Made by a program: the position numbers and the translations under genes
Notes under the pieces: model-generated
Told to the model about the DNA's origin: nothing
The model's input: the letters and a program-made list of their open reading frames with translations, nothing else
The model's database searches: none
Part shown: positions 1 through 6,052 of the stretch, piece after piece
Layout: each line of letters begins with the position of its first letter
Numbering within the stretch: the stretch's first letter is position 1
From: UBA1858 sp045106935
GTDB lineage: Bacteria; Pseudomonadota; Gammaproteobacteria; UBA4575
NCBI GenBank assembly: GCA_045106935.1
Contig: JBGCFN010000059.1
Span: forward strand, 1 to 7,036
Length of the DNA: 7,036 bases
Reading direction: 5' to 3'

Positions 1-467
1 ATCACCGCATTACTTTCTGCCTTGACTGCAAAACTACGCATCGCCGCCCATGGTCTTAATGTATTAATAAACTTACGCTCCATGCCTAAGCCACTTAAAA
101 CATCTTCAATTTCTTGGTAAGTTTCTTTGCCGACTAAGGCTTCTAAGGTTTCACCTTTGGGTAATACCATGTCGTGCTTAATTAACTGCCCACCTTGATA
201 CGGGTTCCAATAGTGGTCACTCGGAAAGGCTTCCATAGCAAAACTGTTGGAATCATCGAGCACTTTATTAACTTTCTCATGCAACACCCCAATGCGCTCA
301 TCATTCATGTGCAATGTGCCGAAGATGTGGCCAATATATTCCCCATCTTTTTCAATCTTCCAGAATAATCCTTCTTCAAATGTAGCCGCTTTCTCTTTAG
401 CCGACACCCAGGCCGTCATCGCCAAGGCAATAACTAATGCAACTGCGAGATAAATTTTGATTTTCAT
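1..467 (-). CDS. TraB/GumN-family exported protein, partial (N-terminal 155 residues)
   Basis: The reading frame opens with ATG at 467 and runs uninterrupted off the left edge, so the C-terminal part is missing. GGAG at 474-477 lies 7 bases upstream and supports this start. Residues 1-23 form a signal peptide: Lys-rich start (MKIKIY), hydrophobic core, and an Ala-type cleavage site after WVSA. The mature part begins with the family's hallmark: LFWKIEKDG at 34-42 and the GTLH motif at 50-53, followed by a conserved-looking acidic residue in FAMEAF (76-81) and LRPWA at 137-141. These match the TraB/GumN (TraB/PrgY, ChaN/Tiki-like) superfamily, which in bacteria are secreted or periplasmic proteins of about 280-300 residues. 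Tiki-like members are metalloproteases using GxxH and Glu residues; protease activity here is inference. A weak -10 (TATAAA, minus strand, 492-497) could drive it independently of the operon upstream, from which it is separated by a terminator. Confidence 0.85.
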   Translation of the reverse strand, partial: MKIKIYLAVALVIALAMTAWVSAKEKAATFEEGLFWKIEKDGEYIGHIFGTLHMNDERIGVLHEKVNKVLDDSNSFAMEAFPSDHYWNPYQGGQLIKHDMVLPKGETLEALVGKETYQEIEDVLSGLGMERKFINTLRPWAAMRSFAVKAESNAV

Positions 468-528
468 TTACTTCTCCAGAGTACTTTTTTATTTATACGA
501 AATAGACATCAATCTCATAAACTAATTC

Positions 529-563
529 AAAAAAAAGCCACTTCATATCAATGAAGCAGCTTT
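529..563 (-). terminator. Rho-independent terminator after the molybdoenzyme operon
   Basis: Read on the minus strand, AAAGC-TG-CTTCAT, loop TGAT, ATGAAG-TG-GCTTT folds into an 11-bp stem interrupted by one 2x2 internal mismatch. It is followed by a run of eight T (positions 536 to 529). It lies about 40 bases past the stop codon at 602-604 and upstream of the TraB/GumN gene, so it ends the two-gene operon. On the plus strand there is no T-run after the stem, so it should work in one direction only. Confidence 0.8.
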
Positions 564-601
564 AATTTAACAAACAACTATCTAATGTCGGCTATGCAAG
601 T

Positions 602-1720
602 CTAGAGCTTCCTAAGAATCGTCGGCACTTGCGCATAAGCCGGTGATATTGCTTCGTGAGGGCATGCATCTATGCAGGCATAGCATCGAATACATTCCGT
701 CTCATCAATGAATAAAGAATTGTAGTAGAGACCAGAGGTATGCCCTGGATTGACTCGCTCAAATGAGGTGACTTCCCCGCCACTCACCTTGAAGTTAGTC
801 GCTTCTACAATGCAATCCTTAGTGGGTTTAGCCATCAAGCATTCATCACATAACACACACTTTTCATTATCGATGACAGGCGCGGGTGAGCGCGCATCTT
901 CAAATTTATCAAAGTAGATGTCGTCACTAGACAGTCCAGCTTCTTCTAATACCTTCACACCATGATCAATCATTGGTGGTGGGCCACAGAAAAACGCCTT
1001 AATGTTTTCCGCATTCACAACGCCCTTATCAAGGTATTCCTCTTGAAAATGCTGGGTGACAAACCCTCTTGGACCATCCCAGTCACTATCTTCGGGTTCT
1101 TCTGACAATACCGGAATAAATTTAAACGATTTTCCACCAGGCCAGCTTTCTGTAAATGCTTTTAGCTCGTCTAACAAGTACAAATCTTTTTGTGTTCGCG
1201 CACCATAGAAAAAGTAAAAATCACGCGCAATGTCTTGAACCTTCACTTGTTCTGCAATGGCATTAATTGCACTCATGCCTGAACCGCCAGCAATACCGAC
1301 GATAGGTTTCATTGATTCATCTATTCCAAACTTACCCATCGGCCCTGAAATGATGACTTTTTCACCTTCGCGGTTTTTTTCTGCTAACCAACCAGAAAAC
1401 TCGCCTCCTGGGACTAAACGAATAAAGAATGAATACTCATTCGGCTTTTCCATTTCAGGTGTTCTAGCAAATGAGTAAGAGCGTGGCTTTTGCATGCCCT
1501 CAACTTTAATCGTTCCATACTGACCAGCACGCGCTGACAATTTATGTGAACCTTCAGGACAAGTAATCACTACCTCATACGTGTCATGCGTTAAGTTACT
1601 AAATTTAGTAATGACACCTTCATTGCTGTAAACCCGCAGTGTTTGAATATCCGGATTAGGTTCCGGCAGTGTTCTAATATGAAAATCAAACGGGTCGTTA
1701 AATGTATCAAGCTTCGCCAT
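602..1720 (-). CDS. NAD(P)H/FAD oxidoreductase with C-terminal 2x[4Fe-4S] ferredoxin domain (electron-transfer partner of the molybdoenzyme)
   Basis: The protein has 372 residues. Residues about 28-135 form a ferredoxin-NADP reductase-type FAD domain, with RSYSFA at 80-85 (flavin-binding RxYS) and RLVPGGEFSGWL at 101-112. Residues about 138-272 form the NAD(P) domain, with GIAGGSGMSAI at 142-152 and FCGPPPMID at 244-252. It resembles phenol hydroxylase/methane monooxygenase reductases but lacks their plant-type [2Fe-2S] domain. Instead residues about 282-372 carry two cysteine quartets: C288-x2-C291-x2-C294-x8-C303 and C343-x2-C346-x2-C349-x3-C353-P. These should hold two [4Fe-4S] clusters. 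Its ATG overlaps the stop of the molybdoenzyme gene by one base (TAATG), with CAGGAG 10 bases upstream (1731-1736), which indicates translational coupling and 1:1 supply. Role, inferred: passes electrons between NAD(P)(H) and the molybdoenzyme. No signal peptide or membrane segment, so cytoplasmic. BoxA of benzoyl-CoA epoxidase has the same modules in the opposite order. Confidence 0.9.
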   Translation of the reverse strand: MAKLDTFNDPFDFHIRTLPEPNPDIQTLRVYSNEGVITKFSNLTHDTYEVVITCPEGSHKLSARAGQYGTIKVEGMQKPRSYSFARTPEMEKPNEYSFFIRLVPGGEFSGWLAEKNREGEKVIISGPMGKFGIDESMKPIVGIAGGSGMSAINAIAEQVKVQDIARDFYFFYGARTQKDLYLLDELKAFTESWPGGKSFKFIPVLSEEPEDSDWDGPRGFVTQHFQEEYLDKGVVNAENIKAFFCGPPPMIDHGVKVLEEAGLSSDDIYFDKFEDARSPAPVIDNEKCVLCDECLMAKPTKDCIVEATNFKVSGGEVTSFERVNPGHTSGLYYNSLFIDETECIRCYACIDACPHEAISPAYAQVPTILRKL

Positions 1721-4041
1721 TATTTAAATACTCCTGGATGAATTTTTTCGGCTTGTTTTAAGATCTCTGCATCACTTGCATCAACATCTTGATTGCGTGG
1801 ATCTTCCCGCCATTTTTTAATATACCCATCTTTACCACCCCACTCTTCTAGCAAGGCTTGCTTACGCATTTTCTCATCGGCCTTTTCTACTTCGACTAAA
1901 CAAGAGTAAAAAGTTGGACTGTTACCAAAGTCAGTTAACATTTCTGAGTTCAAGGCATTAATGTTTACGCCACCCGGTGTATTACTTCCTTTGAATTGCT
2001 TTTGCGTAGAACACATACCTGACAGCATGCCTTCAATGATGACAGCATAAGCATAGGTCTCACCACGATCGTTATACAAACGACATAGATCACCATCTTG
2101 CAGTTTACGTTTAGCTGCTTCTGCTGGGCTTAACTCAACTGTGGGTCGTGACATCATGGCTTGTAGACGTGGCACTGACTGGAATGAATCACCAATAAAG
2201 TAATGCGAGGCACTACTTAATACCTGTAGTGGATACTTGTCTCGCTTAGGATCTTCTTGGCCTTCAATTTCAGGCACATAAGTTGGCAATGGATCCACAC
2301 CTTCTTCTTTAAGTGCTTCACTGTAGATTTCAATCTTGCCACTTGGTGTTGGCCATCCATTCTTTTGGAAGTTTCTACGTTCAGACTCAGTGTTAGCTCG
2401 CGCCCATCCATTCTTCTTAAGCTCATCAAAGGTAATGCCTTCCATTAAAGGATTCACATCATCTTTAACTAAGATGTCACGAATGATCTCTTCATCTGTT
2501 TGTGTAAATGCGTTATCTGTATCTTTGTCATAACCCATTTTCTTCGCCAACATGCGGAATAATTCTGAGTTACGTACACTCTCGCCTAGCGGTTCAATAA
2601 TTGGCTCGTTCATGACGTAATACCAGTTACCGTAAGTCGCTACTAAATCTTGGCGCTCTAATTGTGTATCTGCAGGCAATACGATATCTGCATATTCACA
2701 TGTGTCTGTCCAGAATGTTTCATGAACCGCGACAAACAAATCATCACGCATCATGCCATTACGCACACCATTCGTGTTCGGTGCACAGTTTGCTGGATCT
2801 GAGTTATATACAAATAATGATTTAATTGGCGGGTCAAGTTGCTCACCGTCATAACCAATATTGTCATCTAATGCACGACCAATCTGTACCATACTGACTT
2901 GTCGCTTAGACGCTCGATCACCGAGGTCTGGGCGATGTAGTGCTTCCATATCATGACGCAACCACATTTCTTCTAAGTTACCGAAGCTAGCACCACCACA
3001 GCGGTGTCTCCAAGAACCTGTGATGCAAGGCAAGATTAAAATGGTACGGCACATTTGACCTGCATTTTGGTGTCGGTTTAGGCCGTAATTAGCACGAATA
3101 ACTGCAATGTTTGCAGACGCATATTCGGTTGCTAACTTTTCGATGTCTGCTGCAGCAACACCTGTGATTTTTTCAACTTTATCTAGTGGATAGTCGGGTA
3201 GCTTAGTTTCTAGCAATGCTTCCCAACCAACTGTTTGTTCTTTCAAGAACTCAATGTCGTGCAAGCCTTTATCTACAATGACTTTCATCATGCCCAATGC
3301 TAATGCAGCATCAGTGCCTGGCTTCGGTTGAATGTGCCAGTCAGCCATCATGGTGGTACGCGTTTGGCGAGGATCAATCACTACTAATTTAGCCCCACGC
3401 TGCTTCGCTTCACGAATAAATGGAATCGCGTGAACACCGGTACTGACTAAATTTGCCCCCCAAAGAATGATGTAATCTGCTTCTTGAGCGGCTTCGTGAA
3501 TAGACGTGTTTGCGTGTGCCATCCCGTAGGTATGTAATCCCGCCCACATGGCTGCATAAATACAAATTGATTGTTCTAGTCTCGCTGCTTCCATTTTGTT
3601 CCAGAAGCGAGTATCCATTGTCCAATAACCGACCATGCCCATGGTGCCTGAATATGAATATGGCTGAACCGCTTCAGTGCCATATTGATCGATGGTCTCT
3701 TTGAAATTATTAGTGATAGTTTCTAAGGCTTCATCCCAACTAATTCGCTCAAATTTTGCGCCAGGCCCTTTAGGTCCTACACGCTTATGCGGATACATCA
3801 CACGATTATCGTTATAAACGAAATCTAGGTAATGATTGACTTTGTTACATAGGTATCCCCGTGTAATCGGGTGAGTTGGGTCACCTTGTACGCGTACTGC
3901 TTTCCCTGTGGAATCGTCTCGTGTCACCAACATGGAGCATGAATCGGGGCAATCATGCGGGCAAAATGAATGGTGAACTGAAAAGCCCTCTGGGACTTTA
4001 ATACGATCTTTGACTTCCGTAATTTTAATACTGTCTGTCAT
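1720..4041 (-). CDS. Molybdopterin/[4Fe-4S] oxidoreductase, DMSO-reductase superfamily, cytoplasmic, substrate unknown
   Basis: The protein has 773 residues and appears intact. The start at 4041 is fixed by AGGAGGT 7 bases upstream. Domain order: N-terminal [4Fe-4S] site C27-x3-C31-x3-C35 (CPHDCPDSC) with C65 (GYLCNK); molybdopterin oxidoreductase core about 70-500, with LWGANL at 193-198, VIDPR at 221-225, NSDPANC at 413-419 and LPADTQLERQD at 455-465; PSGKIEIYS at 566-574; dinucleotide-binding domain about 604-717, with SASHYFIGDSF at 610-620 and ELSPAEAAKRKLQDGDL at 636-652. Cys160 in SICIYAAMWAG (158-168) aligns by eye with the Mo-ligating Cys of NapA (HCMASAVAG), so a Cys-ligated Mo or W is likely. 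This CPxDCPDxC group contains mostly uncharacterised members. There is no Tat signal, so the enzyme is cytoplasmic, unlike most respiratory relatives. Residues 718-773 form a charged tail beyond the usual domain end. The coupled flavoprotein gene implies an NAD(P)-linked reaction. Formate dehydrogenase or assimilatory nitrate reductase are possible but unsupported. Confidence 0.93.
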   Translation of the reverse strand: MTDSIKITEVKDRIKVPEGFSVHHSFCPHDCPDSCSMLVTRDDSTGKAVRVQGDPTHPITRGYLCNKVNHYLDFVYNDNRVMYPHKRVGPKGPGAKFERISWDEALETITNNFKETIDQYGTEAVQPYSYSGTMGMVGYWTMDTRFWNKMEAARLEQSICIYAAMWAGLHTYGMAHANTSIHEAAQEADYIILWGANLVSTGVHAIPFIREAKQRGAKLVVIDPRQTRTTMMADWHIQPKPGTDAALALGMMKVIVDKGLHDIEFLKEQTVGWEALLETKLPDYPLDKVEKITGVAAADIEKLATEYASANIAVIRANYGLNRHQNAGQMCRTILILPCITGSWRHRCGGASFGNLEEMWLRHDMEALHRPDLGDRASKRQVSMVQIGRALDDNIGYDGEQLDPPIKSLFVYNSDPANCAPNTNGVRNGMMRDDLFVAVHETFWTDTCEYADIVLPADTQLERQDLVATYGNWYYVMNEPIIEPLGESVRNSELFRMLAKKMGYDKDTDNAFTQTDEEIIRDILVKDDVNPLMEGITFDELKKNGWARANTESERRNFQKNGWPTPSGKIEIYSEALKEEGVDPLPTYVPEIEGQEDPKRDKYPLQVLSSASHYFIGDSFQSVPRLQAMMSRPTVELSPAEAAKRKLQDGDLCRLYNDRGETYAYAVIIEGMLSGMCSTQKQFKGSNTPGGVNINALNSEMLTDFGNSPTFYSCLVEVEKADEKMRKQALLEEWGGKDGYIKKWREDPRNQDVDASDAEILKQAEKIHPGVFK

Positions 4042-4048
4042 GCTAATG

Positions 4049-4055
4049 ACCTCCT
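4049..4055 (-). promoter_or_regulatory. Strong Shine-Dalgarno site for the molybdoenzyme gene
   Basis: AGGAGGT on the minus strand is a full-length match to the anti-Shine-Dalgarno consensus, 7 bases before the ATG. It is the best ribosome-binding site in the window and sets the start codon; it suggests efficient translation of the operon. Confidence 0.85.
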
Positions 4056-4114
4056 CTACGCTTGAATCTGACGCTTATTATTGTGTTTATTTGTACTGAT
4101 AACTCGTTGCTACC

Positions 4115-4143
4115 AACATACTACAAGCCCATTTTTAGAACAA
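4115..4143 (-). promoter_or_regulatory. Candidate promoter of the molybdoenzyme operon
   Basis: On the minus strand TTGTTC (4143-4138), a 17-base spacer and TATGTT (4120-4115) give a weak sigma-70-like pair, about 75 bases before the start codon. A short inverted repeat GTTG-4-CAAC overlaps and follows the -10 (4106-4117). The 159-base gap after dinB leaves room for a separate promoter, and no terminator was seen after dinB. Read-through from dinB is the alternative. Confidence 0.25.
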
Positions 4144-4200
4144 CTTAAGCTGCTGATTTTGGACAAATGTAAGGCAAAATATCGGTCCAATTAGCCATAT

Positions 4201-5274
4201 TTACCATAGGGGTATCTGTTCGTCTTCGAGAGACTCGGAATCCAGCACTAAATTTGAAATGGAGATGCCTAATAATCGTACTGGTAGGTTCTTTACCACC
4301 GCACTCTCAAGCAAGGCGGGAATAACACGCATGATCGATGATGCGTCTCGAAACCCTGCTTTACTCGAGTGACTACGAGTGACTTGAGTAAAGTCAGAAA
4401 ATTTCACTTTGATCGTGACGGTTTTACCCGACCCGGCAAATTTCTTTATTTGTTTTTCCAACTCAATGCTCTGAGTTTCAAACACTTTCAACATGTCATC
4501 TTGAAAGTGAAGATCAACTTCAAAGGTATCTTCTGTACCAATCGATTTACGTAAGCGATCTGCCTCGACGGCACGAGTATCGATGCCGCGTGAGGCGTTG
4601 TAATAGTATTGCGCTGATTTACCAAAAATCGGTTGTAATGCCTCTAATTCCCACGTGGCTAAATCGGCACCAGTATAAATGCCAAGCCCCTGCATTTTTT
4701 CTTCCGTGGCAGGCCCCACGCCAAAAAATTCACGAATCGCTAGTTTTTTTACAAAGGCGGGCCCTTCTTTAGATGAAATATAAAACAATCCATCAGGCTT
4801 ACCACGGTCTGAGGCGATCTTAGCTAAAAATTTGTTATATGAGATCCCTGCCGAGGCGATTAACTGTGTCTCTCGCTTAATTCGCTGACGAATATCTTTG
4901 GCAATTAATACGCTAGAACCAGCACGTGCTATCTCTTTACTGACATCAAGAAACGCCTCGTCTAATGCAAGGGGTTCAATAATATCTGTGTATTTTCTTA
5001 AAATATCCTGAATTTGGGTGGAAACTTCGCGATATATCTGAAATCTTGGTCGAATGAATATAGCTTGCGGACATTTCCTTTTGGCCGTCGCACATGCCAT
5101 TGCCGAATGTATGCCAAATTGACGTGCTTCATAACTACAGGTGGCAACCACCCCTCGGTGATCCGGATCACCGCCCACCACCACCGGTTTACCGCGGTAC
5201 TCAGGGAAATCACGCTGTTCGACCGATGCATAAAAAGCATCCATATCTATATGGATAATACTGCGATCAGACAT
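4201..5274 (-). CDS. dinB: DNA polymerase IV (Y-family translesion polymerase)
   Basis: The 357 residues cover the whole Pol IV fold at the usual length (about 350). The palm begins with HIDMDAFYASVE (8-19): D10 is the first metal ligand and F14 the steric-gate position. The second catalytic site is LALDEAFLDV (102-111) with D105 and E106. Then come SAGISYNKFLAKIASD (141-156), the helix-hairpin-helix GVGPATEEKMQGLGI (185-199), and the little-finger domain with RKSIGTEDTF (242-251), KFSDFTQVTRS (291-301) and PVRLLGISISNL (331-342). It ends in QIPLW (353-357), a sliding-clamp-binding pentapeptide. The ATG at 5274 gives the expected N-terminus, although no good Shine-Dalgarno site precedes it. 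The role is error-prone bypass of damaged template bases at stalled forks. No enterobacterial LexA box was found upstream, so SOS control is not evident. It stands alone, unlinked to imuA/dnaE2. Confidence 0.98.
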   Translation of the reverse strand: MSDRSIIHIDMDAFYASVEQRDFPEYRGKPVVVGGDPDHRGVVATCSYEARQFGIHSAMACATAKRKCPQAIFIRPRFQIYREVSTQIQDILRKYTDIIEPLALDEAFLDVSKEIARAGSSVLIAKDIRQRIKRETQLIASAGISYNKFLAKIASDRGKPDGLFYISSKEGPAFVKKLAIREFFGVGPATEEKMQGLGIYTGADLATWELEALQPIFGKSAQYYYNASRGIDTRAVEADRLRKSIGTEDTFEVDLHFQDDMLKVFETQSIELEKQIKKFAGSGKTVTIKVKFSDFTQVTRSHSSKAGFRDASSIMRVIPALLESAVVKNLPVRLLGISISNLVLDSESLEDEQIPLW

Positions 5275-5314
5275 TTAGATTAATAACACGACCCAAGATG
5301 TAGACTAAACCCGG

Positions 5315-5325
5315 TACATCATGTA
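5315..5325. repeat. Perfect palindrome TACAT-C-ATGTA upstream of dinB
   Basis: Two 5-bp arms flank one central base, 41 bases upstream of the dinB start codon. The position fits an operator or a site overlapping the dinB promoter, but the arms are short and AT-rich, so chance occurrence is possible. It does not match the LexA consensus of enterobacteria (CTG-N10-CAG). Confidence 0.3.
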
Positions 5326-5373
5326 AATCATTCACCAGGATTAATTCGTTAACTATTACGCTTAGCTCACAAA

Positions 5374-5393
5374 GTTGACCGATCTCGTTGACC
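5374..5393 (+). repeat. Direct repeat GTTGACC-N6-GTTGACC in the divergent intergenic region
   Basis: Two identical 7-base copies (5374-5380 and 5387-5393) have a 13-base period. The second copy contains the predicted -35 element of the plus-strand repeat-protein gene. Tandem half-sites overlapping a -35 are compatible with an activator or repressor site; function is inference. Confidence 0.4.
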
Positions 5394-5416
5394 CGCACTG
5401 CGGTAATCCGTAGCAT
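5388..5416 (+). promoter_or_regulatory. Candidate sigma-70 promoter for the repeat-protein gene
   Basis: TTGACC (5388-5393), an exact 17-base spacer, and TAGCAT (5411-5416) form a good -35/-10 pair (5/6 and 4/6 matches). Transcription would start near 5423, giving a leader of about 65 bases. The leader includes the tandem GATCAC-TTT-GATCAC at 5451-5465 and the ribosome-binding site GGAG at 5477-5480, 8 bases before the ATG. Confidence 0.4.
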
Positions 5417-5488
5417 TTAACCCATAGAATTAAATCACATGAATAATTACGATCACTTTGATCACCCATTACTTTCGGAGACACCATA

Positions 5489-6040
5489 ATGAGCAGTTCA
5501 AATTCAAATCTACCAGTAATCATATTGGTAGTCATAGCAATTTTAGTGTTAGGCGGGTTTTATTATGCAGATCGTTCATCTAATACGACTGATGTTGCTG
5601 CGATTACCGACACTGCTGATACAGAAGGCATGATCAAATCTAAAAAGAAATATGAAACTGATAAATCTGTGTACTCACATACTGGCCACACAGGCTCAGT
5701 AGAAAGTTACCTTTCAAAATATAGTGATGGTGCACCTAAGCCATCTAAGTCTGTAAAAGAGCATTCAGGTTATAGTGGAAGCGCCAATGAGTATGTGTCT
5801 AAACATACGGGTGATGAAATTGCGATGCTGAAATCTAATGCTAATCATCATTCTGGTTTCAGTGGCTCGATGAAAGATTATGCGGCAGGTAAATTCAGTA
5901 CTCGTAGTAGCAATCACTCATCATCTTCAAGCAAACCGACAAGTAAACCGGCAGCAAAAACTAAAAGCTCAGGCACTAATACTAAATCTCACTCTGGCTA
6001 TGATGGTTCAGTTAGCGATTATTTAGATAAGTACAAATAA
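5489..6040 (+). CDS. Membrane-anchored protein with four 16-residue His-Ser-Gly/Gly-Ser/Tyr repeats, function unknown
   Basis: I do not recognise this 183-residue protein as a named family. Residues 8-26 form one hydrophobic segment (PVIILVVIAILVLGG core) right after a short uncharged N-terminus. It has no signal-peptidase site or lipobox Cys that I can see, so it is most likely a signal anchor. The remaining ~155 residues are hydrophilic, rich in Ser, Lys, Thr and Gly. They contain four copies of the pattern x-H-[ST]-G-[HYF]-[STD]-G-S-x-x-x-Y-[LVA]-x-[KG]-x at 63-78, 91-106, 120-135 and 167-182. The last copy ends one residue before the C-terminus. Between copies 3 and 4 lies a Ser/Lys/Pro-rich linker (about 137-166), typical of extended extracytoplasmic linkers. 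GGAG 8 bases upstream supports the start. It is the only plus-strand gene here, divergent from dinB, and has its own candidate promoter. The repeats suggest binding of a repeated ligand (cell wall, polysaccharide, metal or partner protein), which is speculation. Confidence 0.85.
   Translation: MSSSNSNLPVIILVVIAILVLGGFYYADRSSNTTDVAAITDTADTEGMIKSKKKYETDKSVYSHTGHTGSVESYLSKYSDGAPKPSKSVKEHSGYSGSANEYVSKHTGDEIAMLKSNANHHSGFSGSMKDYAAGKFSTRSSNHSSSSSKPTSKPAAKTKSSGTNTKSHSGYDGSVSDYLDKYK
5675..6034 (+). repeat. Four-copy 16-residue protein repeat region
   Basis: Copies aligned in blocks of four residues: SHTG-HTGS-VESY-LSKY (5675-5722), EHSG-YSGS-ANEY-VSKH (5759-5806), HHSG-FSGS-MKDY-AAGK (5846-5893) and SHSG-YDGS-VSDY-LDKY (5987-6034). 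The His, first Gly, second Gly, Ser and Tyr are invariant. The spacers differ in length (12, 13 and 31 residues) and the codons differ between copies, so this is an old, selected protein repeat rather than a recent DNA duplication. Confidence 0.85.
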
Positions 6041-6052
6041 ATTTTTCACGCA

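Noticed and set aside
247..453. Plus-strand open frame of 68 codons
   Set aside because: It lies antisense to the TraB/GumN gene, whose signal peptide, GTLH motif and ribosome-binding site are clear; the antisense product has no recognisable feature.
1720..4041. Selenocysteine formate dehydrogenase
   Set aside because: No in-frame TGA at the metal-ligand position; an ordinary Cys codon is present at residue 160, and the HC/HU-H signature of FdhF-type enzymes is absent.
1720..4041. Assimilatory nitrate reductase with its reductase (NasA/NasB)
   Set aside because: The N-terminal cluster motif differs (CxxxCxxxC), the partner is an FNR-ferredoxin fusion rather than the NasB-type pyridine nucleotide-disulfide reductase, and no nitrite reductase or nitrate transporter gene is adjacent.
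4140..4160. CTTAAG-centred imperfect palindrome after dinB as a terminator
   Set aside because: It needs several G-T pairs, leaves no loop and has no T-run in the right place.
5014..5283. Plus-strand open frame of 89 codons across the dinB start
   Set aside because: Antisense to the conserved Pol IV palm region and without a ribosome-binding site; a by-product of dinB codon usage.
5489..5570. Lipoprotein signal peptide on the repeat protein
   Set aside because: There is no Cys after the hydrophobic segment (VLGGFYYAD), so no lipobox; a non-cleaved anchor is the simpler reading.
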